Origin: Maribellus sp. YY47 | GTDB taxonomy: Bacteria > Bacteroidota > Bacteroidia > Bacteroidales > Prolixibacteraceae | Reading direction: 5' to 3' | Assembly: GCF_023111095.1 (NCBI RefSeq) | Contig: NZ_JALGYW010000008.1 | Span: forward strand, 1-64,000 | DNA length: 64,000 bases | Shown: in pieces, positions 16,875 to 23,870 of the stretch | How the letters are laid out: the number at the start of each line of letters is the position of its first letter | Position numbering within the stretch: the stretch's first letter is position 1 | Position numbers and translations under genes: made by a program | Notes under the pieces: generated by a model | The model's database searches: none | What the model was told of the DNA's origin: nothing | What the model saw: only the letters and a program-made list of their open reading frames with translations

Positions 16875-17571
16875 GTGCCTGGTAGTGGACGACGAACCCG
16901 TTGCCCGGGAGATTCTGGAAAGCCATCTGGCAAAACTCGAAAGCTTTGAGTTGGTCGCATCGTGTAAAAGTGCCCTTCAGGCGTTTCAAATTATCAGTAG
17001 TAAGTCAATCGACCTGATTTTTCTGGATATTAATATGCCCGAAATGTCTGGATTGTCGTTTGCCCGATCAATAAATAAGAACATCAAAGTAATATTTACG
17101 ACTGCTTATCGCGAATATGCTGTTGACGGATTTGACTTGCAGGCGGTCGATTATTTACTGAAACCCATTTCTTTTGAGCGCTTTTTACAGGGAATTCAAA
17201 AATACATGGTCGAAAATGTTCCTGTCAGTCAGGTAACAGAGACTGTTTCAGAATCCGATGATTCCGATTTCTTTTTTGTGCGTTCGGATCGTAAAATGGT
17301 CCGGATTAAATTTTCGGAAATCAATTTTATTGAGAGTATTGCCGATTACGTACGGATTCATTTTCAGGATAAAAATGTAGTTACACGCGAAACTATCTCC
17401 AATATCGAAGTAAAACTACCCCAAAGCGATTTTCTGCGGATTCACAGGTCTTATATTGTTGCTTTGAAAAGCATCGATTCATATACAGCTGAATACGTTG
17501 AAATAGGGAAGCGACAATTACCCATTAGCAGAGGTTACAGAGAACAGGTTATGGGAAGATTGGGAATTTAA
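16858..17571 (+). CDS. LytTR-family response regulator
   Basis: A 237-residue regulator. The receiver domain (residues 1-120) has the acidic pair at D11-D12, the phosphoacceptor D57 in LIFLDINMPEMSG, and the switch Lys in YLLKPI. The C-terminal LytTR DNA-binding domain (about 137-237) contains FFFVRSDRKMVRI, IESIADYVRIHF and FLRIHRSYIVAL. It is the partner of the overlapping kinase. Its targets are unknown. The tandem small-RNA array begins within 10 bp of its stop codon in the opposite orientation, which makes that array a candidate target, although no LytTR-type site was recognised there. Confidence 0.9.
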   Translation: MSKKVKCLVVDDEPVAREILESHLAKLESFELVASCKSALQAFQIISSKSIDLIFLDINMPEMSGLSFARSINKNIKVIFTTAYREYAVDGFDLQAVDYLLKPISFERFLQGIQKYMVENVPVSQVTETVSESDDSDFFFVRSDRKMVRIKFSEINFIESIADYVRIHFQDKNVVTRETISNIEVKLPQSDFLRIHRSYIVALKSIDSYTAEYVEIGKRQLPISRGYREQVMGRLGI

Positions 17572-17581
17572 CGATTGGTGA

Positions 17582-17668
17582 AAACAAAAAAGGACAGGTC
17601 AACACCCATCCTTTCATCTAACTAAACCAATAAAACTAATCAAACCTAAACTTATGAACTAAAACTAT
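17582..17668 (-). ncRNA. predicted small RNA, array copy 1
   Basis: A TATCTTTG -7 element (17680-17673, minus) places the 5' end near 17668. The transcript then covers the conserved C-poor core and ends in a hairpin (17614-17589; 11 pairs, two of them G-U, loop GUUG) followed by TTTTTTGTTTT. Two positions would be A-C mismatches if the plus strand were transcribed. The promoter sequence differs from copies 2-4 yet keeps the TAnnTTTG form, which supports function. Confidence 0.65.
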
Positions 17669-17827
17669 GCTGCAAAGATAAGTCGGTTATGTTATTCAGA
17701 GGTTAACCGAATGTTAAAAAGTGTGTTTTATAACATATGAGTTATCTATGTGCTTTCGATCAAATCTATCGGTGATTTTATATGATGAGCTGAAGGAGTG
17801 GGAGAGCAAACGAGTGTAGCAGCCAGA

Positions 17828-17911
17828 AAACAAAAAGGACGGGTCAACACCCATCCTTTCATCTAACTAAACCAATAAAACTAATCAAACCTAAACTTAT
17901 GAACTAAAACT
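17828..17911 (-). ncRNA. predicted small RNA, array copy 2
   Basis: The -7 element is TACATTTG (17923-17916, minus), with predicted start near 17911 at AGTTTTAGTTCATAAG. The body is nearly free of C and contains two related segments, TAGGTTTGATTAG and TTGGTTTAGTTAG. The terminator hairpin is 17859-17834, fully paired with one G-U pair in minus-strand RNA, followed by TTTTTGTTTT. Expected length is about 84 nt. No homology to a named RNA family is claimed. Confidence 0.7.
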
Positions 17912-17915
17912 GTGA

Positions 17916-17962
17916 CAAATGTAAAGTGAAAATAGCAGACAGAGGTTAAGCGAATGTTAAAA
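17916..17962 (-). promoter_or_regulatory. promoter block of the small-RNA units (copy 2 shown)
   Basis: Read on the minus strand: TTAACATTCGCTTAACC (17960-17944), then 20 bp, then TACATTTG (17923-17916). TTAAC recurs with an 11-bp period. The same block stands at 17717-17701 (copy 1, TTAACATTCGGTTAACC), 18226-18210 (copy 3) and 18494-18478 (copy 4), always 20 bp before the -7 element. No TTTG occupies -33; the second TTAACC falls near it, as expected for an activator-dependent promoter. Direct repeats with 11-bp period are typical of OmpR/PhoB-type regulators, but the regulator here is unknown. Confidence 0.55.
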
Positions 17963-18092
17963 AACATGTTTTATAACATAGAGTTATTTTATGGCTCTTC
18001 GACGGTATTTATTGAGGATTTTAATGGCAAAGAATGAAGTGAAAGTATTTGGGAAATGGTGTGTGCTGTTCGAAGGATTGATAAAGAAAGAA

Positions 18093-18177
18093 AAACAAAA
18101 AAGGACGGGTCAACACCCATCCTTTCATCTAACTAAACCAATAAAACTAATCAAACCTAAACTTATGAACTAAAACT
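18093..18177 (-). ncRNA. predicted small RNA, array copy 3
   Basis: Nearly identical to copy 2: TACATTTG at 18189-18182, hairpin 18125-18100 and a run of six T then GTTTTT on the minus strand. The direct-repeat box upstream has one changed base relative to copies 2 and 4 (TTAACATTAGCTTAACC). Confidence 0.7.
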
Positions 18178-18359
18178 GTGACAAATGTAAAGTGAAAATA
18201 GCAGACAGAGGTTAAGCTAATGTTAAAAAACATGTTTTATAACATAGAGTTATTTTATGGCTCTTCGACGGTATTTATGAAGGATTTTAATGGTGAAGAA
18301 TGAAGTGAAAGTATTCGGGGAACGGGTGTGTGCTGCTCGAAGGATTGATAAAGAAAGAA

Positions 18360-18444
18360 AAACAAAAAAGGACGGGTCAACACCCATCCTTTCATCTAAC
18401 TAAACCAATAAAACTAATCAAACCTAAACTTATGAACTAAAACT
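18360..18444 (-). ncRNA. predicted small RNA, array copy 4
   Basis: TACATTTG at 18456-18449, conserved core, hairpin 18392-18367 and TTTTTTGTTTTT on the minus strand. The core is the same as in copies 2 and 3. Divergence from them begins in the spacer to the right, after about 18507. Confidence 0.7.
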
Positions 18445-18629
18445 GTGACAAATGTAAAGTGAAAATAGCAGACAGAGGTTAAGCGAATGTTAAAAAACAT
18501 GTTTTATAGCATAGAGTTAATTTATGGCTCTTTGGCGGGATTTATGCGTATTTGGAATGGTGAGAATGAAATGAAAATGATTGTTGAGAAACGGACTGTG
18601 AGCGGTTTTCAAGATTGTTTACTGAGATA

Positions 18630-18714
18630 AAGAAGAAAAGGATGAGTAACACCCATCCTTTTTCTAACTAAACCAATAAAACTAATCAAACCTAAACTTA
18701 TGAACTAAATTTAT
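18630..18714 (-). ncRNA. predicted small RNA, array copy 5 (diverged)
   Basis: The core is kept, but the promoter is weaker (TATACTTG, 18726-18719) and the direct-repeat box found upstream of copies 1-4 is missing. The hairpin (18662-18636) keeps full pairing in minus-strand RNA through different bases in its 3' arm (ACUCAUCC against GGAUGGGU). The following T tract is interrupted. It may be less active or decaying. Confidence 0.5.
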
Positions 18715-18979
18715 GATTCAAGTATAAGGCAAATATTTGATTGGAATACGGTCATAATGTTGAGAAATGGATTTATTTTAATACAAAAATCTATCATATA
18801 TAACAATAATCTATCATAATGATCGAATGTAGTTGTTGTGTTTTATAGAAAGATAATTTTAATTGTTTCAGAGTGAGAGAACAAGACAATAAAAGGGTAC
18901 GACACAGAATCGTAGCCGTCTGCAGATCGTCAGCGAAGAAAGGAATATGAAAATAATAATTGCAGAAACAGGTCATAAA

Positions 18980-19009
18980 AAAAGCCTTGCTTCGAAAAAC
19001 AAGGCTTTT
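18980..19009 (-). terminator. terminator after floA
   Basis: Perfect 10-bp stem AAAAGCCTTG (18980-18989) / CAAGGCTTTT (19000-19009), 10-nt loop, with a T tract on the minus strand. The stretch 18727-18979 to its left, bordering the sRNA array, holds only short unconvincing frames. Confidence 0.85.
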
Positions 19010-19031
19010 GGTTATTTTGAGAAGTGTTCCT

Positions 19032-20009
19032 TTATTCTTTGGGTTTAGCCCCTTCGCCCGCTATTGAGTCGCGCATAGAAGTATCGGCCATAATGTTTTT
19101 GTATTTCATATAATCCATAACGCCGAGGTTTCCGGTTCTGAATGCTTCAGCAATTGCCAGGGGTACCTGAACTTCAGCTTCGATAACTTTTGCACGGGCT
19201 TCCTGAGCCTTGGCGATCATTTCCTGCTCCAGCGCGATAGCCATGGCGCGGCGTTCTTCTGCTTTGGCCTGTGCAATGTTTTTATCTGCTTCCGCCTGAT
19301 CCATTTGTAATACTGCACCTATGTTTTTGCCGATGTCAATGTCGGCGATATCGATCGATAAGATTTCAAAGGCTGTTCCTGCATCCAGGCCTTTTTCCAA
19401 TACAACACGCGAAATGAAGTCGGGATTTTCAAGTACGGCTTTGTGCGAGTGTGACGATCCGATAGAAGATACGATTCCCTCGCCAACACGGGCCAACACT
19501 GTTTCTTCTCCGGCACCTCCAACCAATTGGCGGATATTGGCGCGAACGGTTACACGTGCTTTTGCAATCAGCTGAATACCGTCTTTGGAAACTGCAGTAA
19601 CCGGTGGAGTATTAATTACTTTTGGGTTTACCGACATTTGAACGGCCTCAAAAACGTCACGTCCGGCCAGGTCGATAGCTGTTGCCATATTAAAAGTAAG
19701 ATCAATATTTGCTTTTGCCGCCGAAACAAGGGCATGTACAACTCTGGCAACATGTCCGCCTGCCAGGTAATGGGCTTCCAGTGCGTCGCGAACGAGCGGC
19801 ACATCTGCTTTTGTCCCTTCAATTAATGCACGAACGATAACTCCCGGAGGTACTTTACGAAAGCGCATCAGAAATAACTGAATCAATGAAATTCGCACTC
19901 CCGAAACAAGTGCCGAAAACCAAAGTCCGATTGGAATAAAATAGAGGATGATGAACAGTAATACGATTACTCCCACGATCAATCCCCAGGTGCCTGCTAC
20001 TTCTGTCAT
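19032..20009 (-). CDS. floA: flotillin-like protein FloA
   Basis: A 325-residue SPFH protein of the FloA (UPF0365) type. The N-terminus forms a membrane hairpin (residues 7-30). The SPFH domain contains [20 protein letters not shown] and the [14 protein letters not shown] segment, and the C-terminal part is an Ala/Glu-rich coiled coil ([20 protein letters not shown]). Flotillins scaffold ordered membrane regions and influence secretion and envelope enzymes. The nfeD gene ends 1 bp upstream, a pairing conserved in many bacteria, so the two products probably work together at the membrane. Confidence 0.95.
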   Translation of the reverse strand: MTEVAGTWGLIVGVIVLLFIILYFIPIGLWFSALVSGVRISLIQLFLMRFRKVPPGVIVRALIEGTKADVPLVRDALEAHYLAGGHVARVVHALVSAAKANIDLTFNMATAIDLAGRDVFEAVQMSVNPKVINTPPVTAVSKDGIQLIAKARVTVRANIRQLVGGAGEETVLARVGEGIVSSIGSSHSHKAVLENPDFISRVVLEKGLDAGTAFEILSIDIADIDIGKNIGAVLQMDQAEADKNIAQAKAEERRAMAIALEQEMIAKAQEARAKVIEAEVQVPLAIAEAFRTGNLGVMDYMKYKNIMADTSMRDSIAGEGAKPKE

Positions 20010-20010
20010 T

Positions 20011-20484
20011 TTAATTATTCTTTATAGGTTCAACAATTATTTTATTGGAAACGATTTTTAAAACTTTAATGGAAGTGTTGTGATCGATAAATGATCCGGT
20101 GGATTGAGCTTCCACAACTTCTCCATTCACCCTTACCTTGCCGGTAGGTGCCAGCCGCCCGATGGTTTTTCCGGTGTCGCCGATCTTGATTTTTTCAATG
20201 TTTATAAGTTCTACCTTTCCATCGATGTTTTTTTCGAGAATCATCTTTTTCCCGGTTCTCGATTTAAAGAAATAGTACACCATTGCAGGCGCCAGTATCA
20301 GAACGACAGCAAGTGTTATAAAACCGGCCCCGGTTCCCAAATCGGTGAAGGCAATGTAAACACTCGCAATCAATAGCAGAAATCCGCCGATTCCGGCAAT
20401 CGTAACTCCGGGAATTACTGCAAACTCGATCAATAAAAGTACGAGTCCGAGTAAGATCAATAGTATTATGGCAAATATTGACAT
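20011..20484 (-). CDS. NfeD-family membrane protein
   Basis: A 157-residue short NfeD without the protease domain. Residues 1-75 hold three or four hydrophobic segments ([20 protein letters not shown] first). The C-terminal OB-fold domain carries [20 protein letters not shown], the family signature. NfeD proteins accompany flotillins or stomatins and probably stabilise or regulate them. It lies between clpS (1 bp) and floA (1 bp), so it is cotranscribed. Confidence 0.9.
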   Translation of the reverse strand: MSIFAIILLILLGLVLLLIEFAVIPGVTIAGIGGFLLLIASVYIAFTDLGTGAGFITLAVVLILAPAMVYYFFKSRTGKKMILEKNIDGKVELINIEKIKIGDTGKTIGRLAPTGKVRVNGEVVEAQSTGSFIDHNTSIKVLKIVSNKIIVEPIKNN

Positions 20485-20485
20485 G

Positions 20486-20764
20486 TTAGTCTATGGTAGC
20501 GTTTAGTTCTCGTTCAATCAGTGCGTCTTTCATCGGTTTTAAGGTGGAGAATGTACCTTTTTTTACATCGCATTTTCCTTTGTAATGAACCAGGTAAGTA
20601 CATTGGGTTGCCTGCTCAATCTCGTGATCGCAGATGTCGATTAACGCGTCGATTACATAATCGAAAGTATGCACATCGTCGTTATGCAAAATCAACGAAT
20701 TCTCTTTTAAAACTTCTTCGTTTGGTTTCTGTGTCGGAATATTCTTTGGTTCCTTTAATGTCAT
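20486..20764 (-). CDS. clpS: ATP-dependent Clp protease adaptor ClpS
   Basis: A 92-residue adaptor that delivers N-degron substrates to ClpAP-type proteases. The signature SLILHNDDVHTFDYVIDAL (about residues 23-41) holds the substrate-binding Asn-Asp pair, and a later CTYLVHYKGKCDVKKG matches the family core. The start codon overlaps the stop of the upstream SPOR gene by 4 bp (ATGA), so translation is coupled. The location with nfeD-floA is unusual compared with the common clpS-clpA arrangement; no clpA is in the window. Confidence 0.93.
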   Translation of the reverse strand: MTLKEPKNIPTQKPNEEVLKENSLILHNDDVHTFDYVIDALIDICDHEIEQATQCTYLVHYKGKCDVKKGTFSTLKPMKDALIERELNATID

Positions 20765-22140
20765 TGCTCTGCCTCCAGTTTTTTAGCTTCATTCAAAGTT
20801 ATTCTTTTTCCGTTAAAGTACGGCACAACAAATGCATCTTGTATGCCCTCGCGGCGAACCTGTGTTTGCATTTTTAGCGCATCTTCATAATTTGAGAGGC
20901 TTCCCGTGGTGTAGACAACAACTCCTTTTTCGTCGGTGTACTGATCAATTTTTCGGATAAGCGACAGCTTGTCGAATTGCCTTTTGATGTATGCGGGCAA
21001 ACCACGGCTGTAGGCTCCGAGCTGAATTTTGTACACAAGTTCGTCTTCCTGTTCGGTTGCAGCCTGTGGGGTTGGTTCAACGGCATCAGGGAGTATTTCG
21101 GCGGAGATGATCAGCGAAGTGTCAAGGACTTCAGCCTTAGCAGGTTCTGGCTGATTATACGAAGTCGCCAGTTCTCTGAGCCGCAATTTGAATTCATTTC
21201 GGATCTCCTCAGGTTGTGTATTCCAGTAATCCGATTCGGTTTGACGGGCTTTCTGCAAGCTTTCCCGTGTGTCGCGTTGAAGGTTGAAAAGTCCACCTTC
21301 AGCGTCCACAATCTTTTGTCCCAGAGCTTCTCTAAACGATGCAGTGTTGGCTTCGGCATACTTTTGACGCCAGTCGTCCAGTTGTCGGGTGACAGAGTCC
21401 AGTTCGTGACGGAGTTTTTTCCATTGTAAATAGGCCTGGAGTCCATCGATAGTTTGAAAATTGGACGTATCTATATAGGTCATTTCGCTGTTGATGTCAA
21501 AATTGATAGGGGCGGTTCTGTTTGTTTTATCTGGTTTCGTTTTGGGTTCGGGAACAAGCTCTTCTTCCTGGTTTAAAGTATCAGGTGCGTTCGTGTCAGC
21601 AGGAGTTGTATATATTATTGAGTCACTGTCCGGTTTTGGTTCTTCTTCTCTGGCCAACGGAACCGGTGCAATGTCTTCCTGTTTAACTTCAACAGGACTG
21701 AAATGATCTTTACACTGCTGAATTTTTTCAGACAGACCCAGCGAGGCCTGCTCGTTTTGATCGGATGTTTTTGCAAATTTCTCGAAGCAACTCAATGCCT
21801 TGTCCCATTGCAGCATCGCCTGGTATTGAACGCCTAGGTAGTAGTTTGTTTTTAAGGGCGACTCACCCATGCTTCCCTTTAGTAAATAATTGATCTCATT
21901 GGCTCCGTAATGACCGTTTTCGGTTCGGCAAGCACCGTAATAATAGTTGATCATCAGGTTGTCGGGATTTTCTGCGATTTGCGGAGCTAACAACGATTCT
22001 GCTTCTGCGTATTTTCCTTCATCGAAACGCAGAATGGCTTCGACGAGTGGGTTTTTCTGTGCTCCGGCGAAAAGCGGAAATACAGCAAACAATAAAAGGA
22101 TTGATGTTGTTAAGAGTATGTTGATTTTTCTCAGTTCCAT
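20761..22140 (-). CDS. TPR and SPOR-domain protein, secreted
   Basis: A 459-residue protein with a signal peptide (residues 1-28, ending AGAQ). TPR-like helices follow (about 30-135), then a low-complexity acidic and proline-rich linker, a charged coiled-coil stretch (about 225-300) and a C-terminal SPOR domain (YKIQLGAYSRGLPAYIKRQF, VVVYTTGSLSNYEDALKMQT, AFVVPYFNGKRI). SPOR domains bind glycan strands lacking stem peptides, so a periplasmic cell-wall role is likely. It heads the clpS-nfeD-floA operon. A -7 element TAAATTTG stands at 22176-22169 on the minus strand. Confidence 0.85.
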   Translation of the reverse strand: MELRKINILLTTSILLLFAVFPLFAGAQKNPLVEAILRFDEGKYAEAESLLAPQIAENPDNLMINYYYGACRTENGHYGANEINYLLKGSMGESPLKTNYYLGVQYQAMLQWDKALSCFEKFAKTSDQNEQASLGLSEKIQQCKDHFSPVEVKQEDIAPVPLAREEEPKPDSDSIIYTTPADTNAPDTLNQEEELVPEPKTKPDKTNRTAPINFDINSEMTYIDTSNFQTIDGLQAYLQWKKLRHELDSVTRQLDDWRQKYAEANTASFREALGQKIVDAEGGLFNLQRDTRESLQKARQTESDYWNTQPEEIRNEFKLRLRELATSYNQPEPAKAEVLDTSLIISAEILPDAVEPTPQAATEQEDELVYKIQLGAYSRGLPAYIKRQFDKLSLIRKIDQYTDEKGVVVYTTGSLSNYEDALKMQTQVRREGIQDAFVVPYFNGKRITLNEAKKLEAEQ

Positions 22141-22265
22141 TCCTGAAGTCGTTTATGTTTTCGATAGTCAAATTTAACAAAAAACAATGTTTCGAAGAAT
22201 TTAAATTACGCTGAATTGATGAACAAGAAGTGAAATGGAGACCTGAGTTTTATCATTTAATCAGT

Positions 22266-22273
22266 TATATTTG
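22266..22273 (+). promoter_or_regulatory. -7 element of the bcp-recA operon
   Basis: TATATTTG matches TAnnTTTG and leaves a leader of about 18 nt before the ATG at 22296. No clear -33 TTTG is seen, and no LexA-like palindrome was recognised. Confidence 0.6.
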
Positions 22274-22295
22274 TAGAACAGAACGAAGCAAAATC

Positions 22296-22760
22296 ATGAC
22301 AAATTTAAAAGTTGGAGATAAAGCTCCTGCGTTTGAAGGGGTAAATCAAAACGGTGAAAAAATCGCTTTGAAAGACTTTGAAGGGAAAAAACTGATCCTG
22401 TATTTTTATCCCAAGGACAACACACCCGGTTGTACCGCAGAGTCTTGTAACCTGAACGACAATTACGATGCCTGGCTCGAAAAAGGCTTTGATGTAGTTG
22501 GAGTTAGTCCGGACAGTGAGAAATCGCACCAGAAATTCATCGAGAAATTTGGTTTCCGGTTTAACCTGATTGCCGATACGGAGAAAGAAATACTTGAAGC
22601 TTACGGTGCCTGGGGCGAAAAATCGATGTATGGAAAATCGTACATGGGTGTTTTACGCACAACCTTCGTGATTGATGAAAAGGGCGTAATTCAGGAAATT
22701 TTCGAAAAAGTAGATACAAAAGATCACAGTAACCAAATCATCAACACACTTAACTTATAA
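22296..22760 (+). CDS. bcp: thioredoxin-dependent thiol peroxidase (Bcp/PrxQ)
   Basis: A 154-residue atypical peroxiredoxin that reduces hydroperoxides with thioredoxin as electron donor. The peroxidatic and resolving cysteines are five residues apart in DNTPGCTAESCNLND, as in PrxQ/Bcp. Further family marks are LILYFYPKD, VVGVSPDS and FVIDEKGVI. The ATG at 22296 is chosen because homology begins at MTNLKVGDKAPAF, and the promoter element at 22266 would exclude the upstream in-frame start at 22230. The recA gene starts 6 bp after its stop, so the two form one transcript. Confidence 0.93.
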   Translation: MTNLKVGDKAPAFEGVNQNGEKIALKDFEGKKLILYFYPKDNTPGCTAESCNLNDNYDAWLEKGFDVVGVSPDSEKSHQKFIEKFGFRFNLIADTEKEILEAYGAWGEKSMYGKSYMGVLRTTFVIDEKGVIQEIFEKVDTKDHSNQIINTLNL

Positions 22761-22766
22761 CCAAAA

Positions 22767-23792
22767 ATGACTAGCGAAGAAAAAAGTCTGATGAATAAGG
22801 AAAAGCTGAAAGCGCTTCAGCTTACCATGGATAAAATTGAAAAGAGTTACGGAAAAGGATCCATCATGCGTATGGGAGACAATCCGCAGGTGGATATCCC
22901 GGCCATTTCTTCGGGTTCCATTGCTCTGGATGTGGCACTGGGAGTTGGTGGCTACCCCAAAGGTCGTATCGTGGAAATTTATGGCCCGGAATCTTCGGGT
23001 AAAACCACGCTTGCGATTCATGCGATTGCCGAGTCACAAAAGGCAGGAGGTATTGCTGCAATTATCGATGCAGAGCATGCCTTCGACCCGTATTACGCTA
23101 AAAAACTCGGAGTGAATATTGATGAATTGCTGATTTCTCAACCCGATAACGGGGAACAGGCACTTGAAATTGCTGACAACCTGATTCGTTCCGGAGCGTT
23201 GGATATTGTGGTGATCGACTCGGTGGCAGCTTTAACTCCGAAGGCTGAATTGGAAGGAGAAATGGGTGATTCCAAAATGGGGTTACAAGCTCGTTTAATG
23301 TCACAGGCCCTCCGGAAACTGACAGCCAACATCAACAAAACAAAAACCTGTTGTGTGTTTATCAACCAGTTGCGCGAGAAAATCGGTGTAATGTTCGGAA
23401 ATCCCGAAACAACTACCGGTGGTAATGCGCTGAAATTCTATGCTTCCGTGCGTTTGGATATTCGTCGCATTGGCCAGATCAAAGACGGAGAGGAAATAAA
23501 CGGAAACCATGTGCGTGTAAAAGTGGTGAAAAACAAAGTGGCGCCGCCATTCCGTAAAGCCGAATTTGATATTATGTATGGTGAAGGAATTTCCAAATCA
23601 GGTGAAATTGTCGATTTGGGAGTTCAGTATAATTTGATCAAAAAAAGTGGTTCATGGTTCAGCTATGGGGAAACAAAACTTGGTCAGGGACGCGAAACGG
23701 TGCGTAACCTTATCATGGATAACCCTGAATTAGCACAGGAATTGGAAACGAAAATAGTTGAAGCCATAACGGGAGCCGTTACGATGGAATAA
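22767..23792 (+). CDS. recA: recombinase RecA
   Basis: A 341-residue RecA, the strand-exchange and SOS co-protease protein. Walker A is GPESSGKTT at about residues 73-81, Walker B is [12 protein letters not shown], loop L1 is [20 protein letters not shown], and the polymer and DNA-binding segments [20 protein letters not shown] and [12 protein letters not shown] are all present. The C-terminal tail is shorter and less acidic than in Escherichia coli. It is cotranscribed with a peroxiredoxin, which ties DNA repair to oxidative defence at the level of gene order. A strong terminator follows. Confidence 0.98.
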   Translation: MTSEEKSLMNKEKLKALQLTMDKIEKSYGKGSIMRMGDNPQVDIPAISSGSIALDVALGVGGYPKGRIVEIYGPESSGKTTLAIHAIAESQKAGGIAAIIDAEHAFDPYYAKKLGVNIDELLISQPDNGEQALEIADNLIRSGALDIVVIDSVAALTPKAELEGEMGDSKMGLQARLMSQALRKLTANINKTKTCCVFINQLREKIGVMFGNPETTTGGNALKFYASVRLDIRRIGQIKDGEEINGNHVRVKVVKNKVAPPFRKAEFDIMYGEGISKSGEIVDLGVQYNLIKKSGSWFSYGETKLGQGRETVRNLIMDNPELAQELETKIVEAITGAVTME

Positions 23793-23817
23793 TAGTATTA
23801 TACATAGAAAGAATTTG

Positions 23818-23855
23818 CCGGATGAATTGTTTCTGTCGATTCATCCGGTTTTTTT
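23818..23855 (+). terminator. intrinsic terminator after recA
   Basis: Perfect 10-bp stem CCGGATGAAT (23818-23827) / ATTCATCCGG (23839-23848) with an 11-nt loop and seven T. Confidence 0.92.
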
Positions 23856-23870
23856 ATAAATATATATTGT

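Larger units (their letters stand above)
17575..18726 (-). repeat. tandem array of five sRNA-gene-like units
   Basis: Five imperfect copies of one unit follow each other with spacings of 245, 266, 267 and 270 bp, measured between the terminator hairpins at 17589, 17834, 18100, 18367 and 18637. Each unit holds an ~85-bp core, conserved in all five, that reads CATCTAACTAAACCAATAA then CTAATCAAACCTAAACTTAT on the plus strand and carries a hairpin at its left end. Copies 2-4 are nearly identical along most of the unit, including the ~180-bp spacer. The outer copies 1 and 5 have diverged outside the core. No frame is kept open across copies. The pattern indicates selection on the core and recent amplification of the middle copies. 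Confidence 0.85.

Noticed and set aside
17640-17665. Plus-strand leader with mini-frame ATG AAC TAA in each array copy
   Set aside because: The hairpin pairs fully and has a T tract only on the minus strand, and no plus-strand gene follows in any copy.
17991-18173. 60-codon frame over array copies 2-3
   Set aside because: It runs through the promoter and terminator of two units, and the frame is not kept in the other copies.
17575-18726. The five-copy array as a CRISPR or integron cassette array
   Set aside because: Units are ~245-270 bp with long conserved promoters and terminators, spacers of copies 2-4 are nearly identical, and no cas or integrase gene is near.
18794-18976. Short minus-strand frame between the sRNA array and floA
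   Set aside because: No family likeness, no promoter or start context, and AT-rich composition typical of spacer.
23793-23870. Threonine or lysine leader/riboswitch before thrA
   Set aside because: The 78-bp gap is filled by the recA terminator and leaves no room for a leader peptide or aptamer.
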